Shown here piece by piece: positions 33,586 through 45,769 of a stretch of 64,000 bases of DNA. Positions within the stretch are counted from its first letter, which is position 1; each line of letters begins with the position of its first letter. The notes beneath the pieces are model-generated. The model searched no databases. It was not told where the DNA came from and was given only the letters and a program-made list of their open reading frames with translations. This DNA is from Oscarella lobularis (Eukaryota > Porifera > Homoscleromorpha > Homosclerophorida > Oscarellidae). The translations under genes and the position numbers were made by a program. Location: NCBI RefSeq assembly GCF_947507565.1, contig NC_089183.1:3038001-3102000 (forward strand), in the 5' to 3' direction.

Positions 33586-36500
33586 ATGACAGCGTTTCTT
33601 CGCCTTTTACTTCTTCTGTTTTTTATCGCAATCACTTCTCTCGTCACTGCCTTCATGCCGAACTACGTCTTTTCGTTTCGTCCCCCGAACAGCAGTCCGG
33701 ATCCCGAACTACCTCTCCTTCCCGAAGTCGAAATCGCGACCACGGGCTTTCTACCGAGCGACTTCTATCCGGTCGAGGAAGCCGAGGGTCCTCTTCGCGA
33801 CGGCTCGTGGACGCACAAGGACATCATACGACGCGCGTGTCTCAACGTCGTCGCGCGTTTCTACGAGGAAACGACGGCGCGACTCACTAGCGGCGACGTC
33901 ACAGGCCTGTCGACGCTCACGCCGACATCACTTTTGCGCGCCGTCATCGGTCCCGACGCGTCGAGCGCGAAATTTGAGCGCGCAATCGAGGAAATTGAGA
34001 TTGCCGCCGCTCGAATGGATCAGTGGTACGAAGTGAACGCGACGCTCGACGAGGCGGCGAACGTCGCTCGCGCGCACTTCGACGACGAGCAGTTTCGACT
34101 CGGTCATGAATACCTGCTTCGTTTGCGTCGGCAAATGTTTGCGGCCGTTCAGACGGAAGCCCTGTCAGCGGCGCGCGATCTCGCCGGACGATTCATGCTG
34201 ACGCTCCAAGATTTCTACGCGCACTCGAACTACGTCGAACTCGATCGAGACAAGCCGCTGGAGGAGTTGGGCAAGACGGCGCAGGCGAGTTTCTTGAACC
34301 AAGTTGCTGGTAAGGCGCTCCCATGCATGCGTTTAATTTTATGTGCACTTTTTATGCAGGTGCGGACGAGGCGGTTTGCACGGATTGCACCGTTTCGTGC
34401 GAGACTAACGTCGTTACGATGAAATTGACAAGCGGCTATTTTTTCTATCCGACGGATGATGTCAATGACGGCGGTGGCACAGGTACGGGTCGGGTGAAAC
34501 CGACTGGAAAATGCAGCTACGGCGGCGAAGTCGATAAGTGAATGATATTTATTTATTAGTTGAAATAATAGCGTTTTCTGTTTAGATCTTCTCAACTTTC
34601 CGCTGTGGGTGGTATTAACAAGAGCACGCGAAATCGAAGAAAATCGCCGCACTTTCGTCTTCACGAGTCGGCCGCTCAGCTTGCCATAAAAGCAACCGAG
34701 ACGTTTCTCAAGGACATTCGCGCCGTCGTCGGCGACGACGCGTTTCTGCGTTTCTTCAGTCTCAGTCGCACGGTCGGCGGCGCTTCGCTCTGTTTCGCCA
34801 TCGACCAATCGGGCAGTATGAGCGACGACATTACCGCGGTTAAAGAGCAAGCAAAGAAAATCGTCGAAACGACGACAACGAAGCCGTTTAACTACGTTCT
34901 CGTGCAATTCAACGACCCAGGTACTATGCAATGACCACGTATTCTTTGAGCCCTTGTGCAGCATCTATAAATTAACGGCTATAAGAAGGCTTGGTTGCTA
35001 TAGACACTGCTGCAAACTCATTATTTATGTCGTCACAAAATAATTTCACTTGTCCACTTGTCGTTAAAACAAACCTGTGCTAGAAGTGCCCTCTCTGTAG
35101 CGTATTAGCAACCATAGACAAGCTGATTACGTACGTAGAGAGAGAAAGAGAGAGTCAAATAACGATGTAATTACCTCTTTTACTGTCTATTTATTTCGCG
35201 GCCTGATGAGCTCATCAGTAATTAATTAAATGATAAACTGCTCAGAAAACTTGTTAAAGGTCAGTGGTGGTTCTGATTGTTATCTGTTTCTGCAGATTTT
35301 GGTCCTGCTATTGTAACCAAGAAGCCCGAGCCCTTTATAACTGAGTTGAATAAACTTTCTGCCAGCGGCGGTGGTGACTGTCCCGAGTTGGCAATGAGCG
35401 GCATTCAACTAGCTCTAACGAACTGCCTTCCTGGCTCATCTTTGTACGTTTTCACCGACGCCGGCGCCAAAGACTGCAACAAAACCAATGCCGTACTAAG
35501 CCTGATCGACAGCAAAGGAACCACGGTGTATTTCTTCTACACGGGAGGCGGCAGTCCCTGTGGTTCCTGCCCGAACGCCTTCAAAGAAATTGCAACTTTG
35601 TCTGGAGGCCAGCTGCTGAGAATAGACAAGGACTCTGTAGAAAGTGCGACGCAACTAACCGAGTCTACAGCCGAATCGTCCCTCGTCGTTCTCCTTTCGG
35701 CAACAAGTAGCGTTTCGACGGAAAGCTACAGTTTCTCCGTCGACTGCACAGTTCGAAAGTTGGTTATTTCCCTCGACGGTCCGAATCCCGCGGCAACAAT
35801 CGTACAACCGGACGGCACCGCATTCACGTCCTTTGACGAACTTCTCCTCGAAAATTTCCTCCTTATCAACATCACCGATCCCGCTGTGGGACAGTGGACA
35901 TTGAGCGCATCGTTCTCCGGCGAGCACTCAATCATCGTACGAGCGTCGAGCAGCGTCGATTTCAGCTTCAATTTCGTCACGGTCTCCGGTCGACCCGGTC
36001 ACCTCGGCGTCTTTCCCATCAACGGACGACCGGTTGTCAACACGCTTACAAAGGTCGTTCTCACCGTCAAAGGCATCGAAGAAACGAGCGACGTTCACGG
36101 TTTCACGGTTGATCTGATTGATCGAGAGGGAAATACGATTGAAACGCATGAACCCGAACGGGGAGTCGGCTATTCGGCGAGTCTTCTCGGCTTCGCTTTT
36201 ATATCGCCGTCGACGCCGTTTCGACTTCGTCTTCGGGGCCAGGATAGTTGCCATGGCACTGATTTCGTTCGCGTGTCGCCGATTGAAACGACGGCGCAGA
36301 CGCTCGCGTTCGAGAGCACCATTTCGGAGTCCGAGAACGTCATAGCGCCGGGCGGTTTCACGGAGGCGACGTTCGTTCTCCACAACAGCGGTCAAACTGA
36401 CACAATTACTGTCATCTACAACGACGATCAAGGCTTTGGCGAAACCATAACCGTGACTATCACAGACGAACCGTCAAAGAAACGTCGTCGTCGTCGCGGC

Positions 36501-37973
36501 TTGTCGACCATCGAGCACACGTTCACGTTGGAAGCGAATCAATCGGCGTTGGTGTCGGTTCGCTACGGCGCTCCGTCGTCCGCCGCGGTTGGACAATCGA
36601 ACACGGCGACGTTGACGGCGACGACGAGCGGCGGCGATACGTTTAATTACGTGTCGTTTGAAGTCGTCGTTGCGCCCGACGAGCCGGACGAGGAGCCGCC
36701 GACGTGTCGCATTGTCGATGTGACGACGTGCGACGGAGTCGCTGCCGTCGACTGCGACGCTCACGAGCGAAGCGTTCGCGCTGAGGTTCGCGACGTCGGC
36801 GTCGGGTTGCAGACGATTCGCGCTCGACAGAGCGGCGTTGACGTTGAGTTTGATTTTGTGAGCGGGACGAATGAGACGGTGAGCGTGACGGCGACGTCGT
36901 CGTGCTGCTATTTGGTTATTGATTTGGAGTCGTCGGACGTCGCGGGAAATTTGCAATCAGTCAACTGTAGCGCCGTTATTTCTCCGGGCGTACCCAACGA
37001 CATAATTGGTAATTAGAGTCATTTCTTAATTGTGTCGCTGCTTGATTTTTTGTTAGGTTTGCTTGGTATTTTGATTCCGGACGGAATGGACAATATAACG
37101 GCAGCCGGTATCGTTCGAATTGTAGTGAAAGATTGGAAGACGATCCACTACTCAGTGAACGTCACCGGCGTAGAGGCGAGGACTTTCCGCTTGTCAGAAA
37201 CGCGAAACGGCGGAGTTGGAGATTCGCTTTTTACAGTAGCCGGATTTAATTATGGCAATGTGGTAATAAAAACAACTTGATTCTTATTTTGGCACTGTAT
37301 TCAATAATTGTTTTAGCTCTCTGGTTCTTTGCTGGCTGACGGGAGCTACTTACCAATCATATATCAGAAAACAGCCTACGGCACTGTACAGTACATCTCC
37401 GATGGTATTGAGAAGTCGATTGGTGGCCCAATTCTCTACGCCAATCTTTCGTCGGTGCCACGTAATTTTCATCAAGACGAAAATACGATCGTTTATGCGA
37501 TTGCGTGAGTTTTTTAGATTACGAAGCTCTGCTCACCTGTCGCAACCGTTGTGCTGCTGGAGGTTACGTCGCGCTAACGCTCGACGACTTTAGCAGCACG
37601 CTCACAGTTGACGGTCTCAACGCCACGTATTATCTCCTAGTCGGCGGCGAGAACGTTTCCACGGCTCACGTAGTGAATTCAAGTGGAGACGTCGTGGCGC
37701 AGATGGAAGTACGTCACGACGAATATCGCGAGACTCTCTTTAATTGTTGATTTGTTTATTATTCAAGTCGTCGTCCGGACAAGGAGTCTTCCAATTGTCT
37801 ATGAATGAACTCAATCATCTCCTAAGCGACGAGCTAACTGTTATCGTTAACACGCGGAGCGGCATCGTTTTGACAGGGCGGCTAAGAGCGCCGTGGATGC
37901 CCACTCCTGCTCCAAGTCCGGCGGCGCCCACCACCTCTGCTCCCACTTCTGTGTCTCAGGGAATTGACTTCGG
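33586..37973 (+). CDS. VWA7-like secreted protein with von Willebrand A domain
   Basis: First exons are 33586-34309, 34360-34537, 34586-34920, 35296-37008 and 37057-37262, then 37317 onward. A signal peptide (MTAFLRLLLLLFFIAITSLV) is followed by a helical region with SWTHKDIIRRACL and TLQDFYAHSNYVELD, phrases typical of the VWA7 family. The VWA domain starts LCFAIDQSGSMSDD, an intact DxSxS metal site. It is split by the gene's longest intron (375 bp) and resumes DFGPAIVTKK, with SASGGGDCPELAMSGIQLAL. Beta-rich modules follow, interrupted by a polybasic run (SKKRRRRRGLS) that could be a furin-type site. After about 37400 the exon chain is uncertain: the read-through at 37385-37504 looks coding but its frame does not join the next exon, so it is treated as intron. 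Metal-dependent adhesion is the family expectation. Confidence 0.75.
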
Positions 37974-39382
37974 TAACGGCGTCGGCATCAACGACAAGAT
38001 TACTTTTGTCGAAGAGCAAGCCGTCGGAATTCACATTACCAGTCGACCTCATCGCATTTTCGTTCACACTCCCCAAGGCGATAGTATAAAAGAGTGCACT
38101 GTTAGATTGTCGTAAGAGATTCTTGTTTCGCGCTCAAGCCCGTACAACGGCTTTATTTCTAGTGCCGAATTCGCTTCTCTTTTGGACGACGAAGAATACG
38201 TTTACGTGGTCGACTCTAAGAAAGTTCCTCATGGAATCACTGTTAGAAGATTTTAGCTAATTGCTTCTTTTAATGATTTGTCGTTGTGAGTAGTATTCTG
38301 TGGGTTCATCCGGCAAGTCGCTCACCTTCAGAGGAATTGCTTCCGCTTCGGTTAAATTGAAAAGCGGATGTTTTCTGATTACGATTATTTCTATTGTATT
38401 TTCTTGTTTCAGGCGTATGCGTCCGCACTCCAGCGCATCTATTATGCCAACATAGCCGAAGAGCCGCGCATTGTCGTCAACACTACCTCAAACGCAAAAA
38501 TCCGTAGACAAGTGCGACCGTACTTTCTCGAACATAATAGGCACAGTGGTGTAACCAGACAAGTTTCCTTGGCGCAGCAAGTCGCTAAAATGTTGAGATC
38601 AATTTCTTGAAACCTTGCCTCACATACAGTGTAGCTGGTTGCGCCACTGGCTATATAGACGTGGAATCTAACTCTGTTTATACGTACGCAGATTGTCATT
38701 GAACTCGTAAGCAACGATTCGTCGATTTCCGTCATTGGCGTTGTTGACGTGGACGTCGTGCCCGTCAACGATCACGCACCCGTACTGTCTATCGGAACGA
38801 TGGGGGATTGTGTCTCCGTTGCGGGTCCGCGCGTTCGATCTCGCCGATCAGAATCCAGGGAGGATAAGGAAAGCAGAACGTCCGGTTTTGTATCGACGGA
38901 GGTTAGCATAATTTTTAATCGGTTCTTATTTTACACCGTTTATCTCAGGCGGCTCCGCAAGTTCTCCTCGTAGAACTCGTGTCTCCGCCGCTAGGATCGT
39001 TTGGTGTAGCCGGATCGTCGATTGTTATTCACTTTTCGAGCGAGACGAATATGCCGGGATTGCTTGGAAAAAACCGTCTTGAGCGGGTTTTAGCGGTGAG
39101 AGGAATCGATGCCCAACGATCAGACATCATTGCCGAATGGCAAGACAGTCAATTGTTGCTCCTAATCTTTCCCAAAGCACTGAGTAAGGTTGTTGCAGAC
39201 GACTTGGCCGTGGCGTTTATTGGAGGTTTGAATTAATTGGTCCTCCTCGCCTGCTGCACTAAATATGACTTTTTATAGGTGAATGTGACACTGAGGACTG
39301 CGTAAACAGCATTTGTCGTCGCGGAGGCCGTTCTTGTTCCGTTGGAGGCGTTCACAAACCTACAGCGTTCAAGCCGTTCTGA
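37974..39382 (+). CDS. Cadherin-like extracellular modules, probably the C-terminal part of the VWA7-like gene
   Basis: The reading frame passes from a Pro-rich linker (PTPAPSPAAPTTSAPTS) into GIDFGNGVGINDKITFVEE without a clear gene boundary. Further short exons encode AEFASLLDDEEYVYVVDS, AYASALQRIYYANIAEEPR and VVDVDVVPVNDHAPVLSI. The last resembles the V-x-V-x-D-x-N-D-x-A-P linker of cadherin-like repeats. Next come SSIVIHFSSETNMPG and a cysteine-rich end (GECDTEDCVNSICRRGG), which stops at about 39382. Several modules look shortened, and not all splice joints could be placed. This may be a degenerate C-terminal region or a separate decaying gene. No membrane segment is seen. Confidence 0.45.
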
Positions 39383-39979
39383 AGTCGCCAGCGAAGAAAT
39401 CAAAAGTGGAACGGAAAGCTTTAGCTACGTTATTTGTGCGTGTATGTTGTGCGTGTTACTGGAATGTGCCTTTGATTGTTCTGGCTGTTTTAGCTGTAGG
39501 TAACTGGTTGTTTAGCGAGTACGTATGTAGCTCCGCCCTTCAGTACGGAGCCCCGGACTAAGGAAAAACTGCGTCACACTCATCCACTCGTCTCTAAGGG
39601 TCTCTTTGTTCTCCAATGCTCGCTTTCTCATTTCGTCTACAGGTACGTTTCGCACGCGCGCGTAAAGGTTCCCGAGAAAAGGGACCCTCGGTCACATAGA
39701 GCGTTCCTACCACCTGGGAGGCAAATATTAGTCAGTCTGGGCTACGACGTTCTCCTTCGGGCATCCTTTGAGATGCTGGAGTACGTAAATCTTTCTCACC
39801 TGGCGATTTCTTGCGTGCACACCTGACCTTTTCAACTCACGCGGCTCGTAAGTCATGACGCATTTTTTTGCGCTACTACATGTAGCTAGCGCTATGACGC
39901 TAGCACGAATTCATACACTAAGAAAATAGAAATACGTTTCTCTCACTCGCTACCAAGACGCAGTCATGCAATTTCGACG
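39383..39979. other. Intergenic, convergent 3' ends
   Basis: Lies between the 3' end of the VWA7-like gene (plus) and S4 (minus). The phrase GTAGCTCCGCCC is followed by CAGTACGGAGCCCCGGACTAAGG at about 39530 and has a diverged counterpart near 45450 (GTAGCTCCGCCC...CCCCGGAATAAGG), a dispersed repeat placed just 3' of S4 and S6 respectively. No gene is seen. Confidence 0.45.
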
Positions 39980-42043
39980 TCAACGCGGAGCTGGCAGTTC
40001 TTCATAAGCATTTGTCTCTGTTTCGCCCCCCAAGTGGTCATAGTCCGCATTTGGCGACGGATTCGCGTAGACAGCAGAGTCGCTCGTCGGATCAGTTGGA
40101 TGCTGAAGGACGTTGTAGACGCTCTCCGTGTTATTGCTCTCAGTGGGAAATTCCTTAGAATATCTCGTCGAAGTTCCGTACATCCTGTTGGAACTCATTT
40201 CCATGTCTGAATCGTCGTTTTTAGCAGCCACGTCCATGCCGTCACGAGAACGGCGTCTCAGTGTAAAACAGACAACGATCAGGATAGACGAGACCACTAT
40301 CAAAGCCCCACTGATCACTCCAATAACTACGATATAAACGAGAGAACCGTCTAGGAGAAAAATAACAATAATTAGTCATTCCGAATATTTAACTCGGGGA
40401 GACCTGATTCTTTAGCGATTGCGTCATCTGTAGAGGTGACGACGCTAGTAGTCGTTGCCGTGGTAGCATCCGAGGTCGTGTCACTTGAAGTAAACGCCGG
40501 CGACGACGTCGTTGCCGCTGCCCGGCTGGTCGCTCCGCCAGTCGGCGTTTCACTTGAAGTAAATACCGACTTTGTCGACGGCAACGCTGTTGTTGCCGCT
40601 GCCCGGCTGGTCGCTCCGCCAGTCGGCGTTTCACTCGAATTGGATATCGACTTTGTCGACGGCGACGTTGTTGCTGCTGCTGTACTGCTGTTCGCTCTGC
40701 CGGTCGTCGGCGTCGGATCTGATGCTAAAAATTTATTTGTTATTTTTCATTTTTATTTTTTTTCCACTTCGAGCCTACCACAGAGGACTCCGGCTGATTT
40801 TCCCGCGGGGCACGAGCTTTGGTGCCATCCGCTGAACGGGCAGTCTTCGATGCGCTTCTCGGCTCCCGAACAGAAAACGTTGATCATCCAAGGAGGTCGA
40901 TCTCCGTCTCCGTAGTAGCTATTGGAGAAGGCGGCGATCTCGCGATCGTAACCCAGCTGGCGACAGAAAACGAGGGCGCTGTACACATTCCAGTTGTGAC
41001 TGCATATTGCTCCCCATCTGCCTTCGTGAAAAACTTCCGCCGTGCCGGAGTAGGGAAAGAGAGATCCGGTAACTCGAACCGAGGCCGAAGGCGGAAGTAT
41101 GACGTCTTCAGTCGCTGTCAATCAAAGAACGATTAGATATCAGAAAAGAAATGTGTTCCCTAAGCGAGGCGTAGCTGTAAGAGTTGTATGATTTACTATA
41201 CTGGGGGATGCGTGTACGTCTATAGCCTCGCCTAGGGGTTGCATGCGCTTTACAGCATTGGACTCCGACGTCTTCGCTGTGTTTGCAGTTATGCCATCCC
41301 CAACCGAGATATGAGCAGTTGCTCAAGGTGGACTCCGTGCCTCGACAGGCGACGTTGTCTAACCAGATTGTCTGCCAAGATTGTCCGTCTCCGTACCGCT
41401 TCGTTTCATTTGCGTCGCTGTATCCGAGTTCGCGGCATATGACGCGAGAGTTTACGAAAGTCCAGTTATCGTCGCATACTGTGCCCCATCGTTTGTTATG
41501 AAGTATTTCTACTCTGCCTTCCGATTCTTTCAAACCGTTGACGAGCCGAATCCGCGGGGCCGTATCTGCAAGAATAGAAGGGCTATATACTTGGCCACAT
41601 CCATGCAGTCGAATTTACCGTTTAGACAGATCACTCCGATATCTTCATTGTGAATGCAGTTATTTTGTCCCCACCCATTAAATCGGCAGTCTTGCAGAGT
41701 CGTTTCTGTTCCATTACACTGCACGTCATCCATCAGTATTTTCCCACTGCCTGGGCCGTATATCATCGCAATGTAAGCGAGAACGTCGTGAAAGCCAAGC
41801 TGTTTGCAGACGACTCTAGCGTTCGCTACACTCCACAGGTCTTTACAGACAGTTCCCCATTCGCCGTTGTGGTAAACTTCGACTCGGCCTTCGCTAGGTG
41901 CAAAGCCACCGACGAGTCGTACGGTCGAAGCTGCGAGAGGAGCATTCTATTGCAGAAATAAGGAGCCCTCCCCGAAAGACTGTACCAGATGTCAGATAAG
42001 CCAGTGAAGCTACAAGAGCAACTTGAAGAGGCAGTAGAGTCAT
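39980..42043 (-). CDS. SRCR receptor S4 with twin-YxxL / ITIM-like tail
   Basis: The signal peptide exon starts at 42043 ([19 protein letters not shown]). Three SRCR domains follow: about 41935-41630 ([19 protein letters not shown]...EDIGVIC); about 41565-41255 ([16 protein letters not shown]...EDVGVQC); and about 41115-40780 ([13 protein letters not shown]...SAGVLCG). The Thr/Ser stalk (about 40725-40375) contains an 81-bp tandem repeat. The membrane helix includes [17 protein letters not shown]. The roughly 90-residue tail carries SVYNVL, VYANPS, DYDHLGG and AYEEL. SVYNVL fits the (S/I/V/L)xYxx(I/V/L) inhibitory-motif pattern; YNVL and YDHL are 21 residues apart. Putative signalling scavenger receptor. 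Confidence 0.85.
40514..40675. repeat. 81-bp minisatellite in the S4 stalk exon
   Basis: Two copies, starting at 40514 and 40595 (both GCCGCTGCCCGGCTGGTCGC...), the second slightly diverged at its end. Translated on the minus strand, each gives 27 residues rich in Ser, Thr and Ala ([16 protein letters not shown] core). In-frame expansion or contraction would change stalk length without breaking the gene. Confidence 0.85.
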
Positions 42044-42449
42044 TCACTTGCACGTCAAATGAGTCACTCCGCCCAGTTGGCTCCACCCTGTTGCTAGTGC
42101 TAAAGCCCGGACAAGCAAAGTCGTGGAAATGTTGACGTCTCTCACCGGTACATTTGCACGTACTGTAGTACAAAAAAATCTAGATCTACACCTACCTACG
42201 TCGATAAATTAGCACGCAGAATTAATTCTAAAAAAGGGACCTCTGGCATTCACTAATGCATTTTAATTAACTAATTGCCGGTTCTCCACAAAACCTACCG
42301 ATATGCACGACTCATCAGTTGCTGTGTAATTGAATATATCAGAAAACTCAAACAAACGGAGACTACCACTACACACGCAGTTCCACACAGAAAAAAAGAC
42401 GACTCACTGTTTGCACCAATTTCGGCGTCACTGCGGAAACAGTCAAGTT
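42044..42449. other. Intergenic S4-S5
   Basis: 5' flank of S4 and 3' flank of S5, both minus strand. Nothing else is recognised. Confidence 0.4.
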
Positions 42450-45186
42450 TCAGCTGTTAACGTACAGGGTTCCTTTTGCAAAATCTGGTTCCGTCTGGTC
42501 ATGGCTCGGTCGCTTCACATTCACGTAGTTATTCTGACTAGTCTGATTGTCGTCGTCACAGGCAACTTCCTCGTACACGACCTCATGAGTCCGACGAGAA
42601 TATCTCATCTCGTCTGGTTTGAACATACTTTCCTTTCCGTACATGTTGGGTCTCAAGGCTAAATCCAGTGGTATCGGATTAGTGGCGCTATTCTCTGAAT
42701 GCGGTTGTCGAGCTGAAGAGCGACGTCGCCAGCGTCTAAAATAGAAGAAGATCAGGATGATAACAATGACCGCTGTCAACAGAACACTCGTCACTGCTAT
42801 ACCGGCGACGTAACCGCCAGAATTATCTGCAGTAAAGTAAGTCGTCGAATACTGAACAATAAATTAAATGCGATGTCTGCAAACCTGAAATAATTTTTGA
42901 CTCGTCTCTTTTTGGAGACGATGAAGCTGACGTTGGAATGAAAGTAGCTGTTGTGGGCGTTGTCGTTGCCGAAGAAACGGTGGTAGTGATTGAGGGCGTT
43001 TCACCTAAAGCGAACATCGTAGACGGCGCCGATGTTGTTGCCGCTGCAGTGGTGATTGATTCGGTTGTAGTCGCAGCTGATGTCGTCTCTGCTGCAGTGG
43101 TGATTGATCTGGTAGTCGCAGCTGATGTTGTTGCGGCTGCAGAGGTGATTGGTGTACTAGTTGCCGGGGCAAGAGCTGGATCTTAAATAGAAGAACTCTT
43201 ACTTAGTCAATTTTCAACGCTCTAACTACTAGCATACCGCAGATGACTCCTGCTGATCCGTACAAAGGACACGATCCTTGGTTCCGTTGAATGACACTAC
43301 AATCGTCTATGTGCATTTCGTCTCCCGAACAGGAAACGTAACTTATCCAAGAAGGTCGACTTCCATATCCGAAGTAGTTAGAGTTTGTCGTCGCTACCAC
43401 GTCCTTGTATCCCAGCTGACGGCAGACGACGCGAGCGTTGAGTAAATTCCAATTCAAGCCGCAAACTACTCCCCATCTGTCTTGGTGAAAAACTTCGACC
43501 GTTCCAGCGTAAGGAAAGGACGATCCGGTAAGTCGAATCTCTGCGTGAGGTGGAAGTACGACGTCGTCACTTACTATCAATATGAAAAATAGTTTAGTTG
43601 AAGAAAAAATGCGTTAAAAATTATCAGAAGGTATCATATTGCATGCGCGTATACATTGTATACCTCTTAGGGTACAAGTAACAGCAATTTGGGCTGCATC
43701 AGCCGCGGAAGAGTTACGTTGGAAAGAACAAATTATACGCGAGCGCTTATAGGTCTTACTATACATACAGACTTACGTACCACAGACGGCTCCGGCCGAT
43801 TCTTGTGCTGTGCACCGTCTTCGATGCCACCCATCAAAAGGGCAGTCTTCTACACGGTTCTCGAAACCAACGCAGCGCACATCATACATCCACGAAGGTT
43901 GACTGCCGCCTCCATAATAGCTATTAGTTTTAATCGCTATCACATTCGCGTATCCCAACTGGCGACAGACAATGCGGGCGCTGACTACGTTCCAATTCTG
44001 ACTGCAAATGGTTCCCCATCTGCCTTCGTGAAAGACTTCGATTGTTCCGGCGTAAGAGAAGGACGATCCGGTTAGTCGAAGCGCCGCGGAGGGCGGGAGT
44101 ATAGCGTTTTCTGTAGCTGAAATAAACAGAATGTAAAAGTTTAGCGTCATCTACTTTTGGGGGAAAGGACTGGACAATCTGACACTTCTCTAGCGGTCTT
44201 TCATATCAAACATCAAAATTTGAGTGGGTTAATTAATAACGTGTCTGCAAAAGCTTTGGGAACCTAGTTCCTTCCCCTTTTCACTCAACAAAATGCTTGC
44301 TCCTATAGCGTGAACTGGTTTTTTGGACACGCTTTACAGATATCTGTCACAGACGCACAGGTTATAGTGAAAGACAGATCTTACAGCAATTGACTCCGAT
44401 GTCTTCGGTATGCCTGCAGTTGTGCGTTCCCCATCCAGGAAACGAGCATTGGCTCAAGGCTTTCTCCGCGCCGTTACATTGGACGTCGTCCATCCAGATT
44501 TTCTGCGAAGCTAAGCCCAATGTAAACATTTGCGATTTAATTGCGTCGCTGTATCCGAGTTGACGGCAAACGACTCTTGAGTTCAAGAATGTCCACCCGT
44601 CGTCGCAAACGGTGCCCCATTCGTTTTTGTAGAAAATTTCTATTCTTCCTTCGGATGCTGACGATCCGTCTACAAGTCGAATTCGCATTGGCGCAGTATC
44701 TGCAGTAGCAAGGCAAAGGAGACTCTGGTAGACACAAACACAGATTGTGGTACGATAAACGGCATACCGTTACAGACAACTCCGGCATCTTCACTGTGCG
44801 AGCAGTCCTCGTTTTCCCATCCAGCAAATGGGCAATCTTGCAGAGTCCTTTCCGTTCCAGCACAGTGCACGTCGTCCATCCATATTTTCCCACTGCCTTG
44901 GCCAAAATGTGCTCGCTTAACGGCACTAACAGCATCGGCGAAGCCAAGCTGTCCGCACACGACTTTAGCGTCGGTCAGGTCCCAAAAGTCATCGCAGACA
45001 GTTCCCCATTCGCTGCTGTAATAGACTTCGACTCGGCCCTCGTTAGGCCCATTGCCACCGACGAGTCTAATGTTTGAAGCTGCAAGCATACAAACGCACT
45101 AAAAAGACGCCCACGTGAAAGCGTCACTCTATACCGGATGCCAGATAAGATAAGGATGCCACGATCTGAAGGATCAGTAGAATCAT
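42450..45186 (-). CDS. SRCR receptor S5: four SRCR domains
   Basis: The signal peptide exon starts at 45186 ([17 protein letters not shown]). SRCR1 runs about 45080-44770 ([20 protein letters not shown]). SRCR2 runs about 44700-44380 ([20 protein letters not shown]). SRCR3 runs about 44115-43790 ([13 protein letters not shown]). SRCR4 runs about 43565-43235 ([13 protein letters not shown]...GSAGVICG). The last two are both of the third-position type, so this gene gained a domain by internal duplication. SRCR4 has a divergent loop ([11 protein letters not shown]). A Thr/Ala-rich stalk spans about 43185-42890. The membrane helix is [17 protein letters not shown]. The tail carries THEVVYEEV, which fits the inhibitory-motif pattern, and NNYVNV, a YxN sequence of the kind bound by GRB2-type SH2 domains. 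The tail is unrelated to those of S3, S4 and S6. Confidence 0.85.
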
Positions 45187-45769
45187 CGGACCATGTGACA
45201 CAGCTCCAGAAGCGAGATACGGTAAATTCTAGAACAAGCAAAAATGAATCCTAGCGTTTTCTTTCTACGACTGCAAAGAAGCTATAATTCGTTCGCTAAT
45301 TGGCAAAACGGTTAATTTATGAGCGACGTTGGAGTCTCCAAATGCCTCTCTTCTTCTTTTCAATGTCTTCTACTTTTGATCTGTACCTTTTCTTTTGTCC
45401 AAAGTCGTAGAAAACTCGTTTGATTTTAGAACACGCACTACCGTCGCGGTAGCTCCGCCCTACAGCTGTCCGTTATGATTAATCAAGTTAGAGGCTTAGA
45501 ACCCCGGAATAAGGAAAAATGCGTCACACGGCCTGATATTCTGCGCTCGTTCGTCTACCGGCACGTATTCGATTCCAAAAGGGCCTAGGACACATCCTCG
45601 GACGTACGCTAAGCGGTTTAGTCTGTTATCCATTGGTTTCCCTTCGCAGCAGCACCCTTCCTCACTGCTCCTATGCTAATGTACACTAGGAAAAAATCAA
45701 TTACAATCGTACGTGAACACACAGTCCTTCTATCTCGCTTTAGTCTCTCGGAACACAATACTGCTCAGC
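45187..45769. other. Intergenic S5-S6
   Basis: 5' flank of S5 and 3' flank of S6. Contains the second copy of the GTAGCTCCGCCC...CCCCGGA dispersed sequence (about 45449-45510). No gene is seen. Confidence 0.4.

Noticed and set aside
37385-37504. Coding read-through after SDG in the VWA7-like gene
   Set aside because: The sequence is open and coding-like, but its end does not join the next conserved exon in phase, whereas splicing at 37384 does; treated as intron with low certainty.
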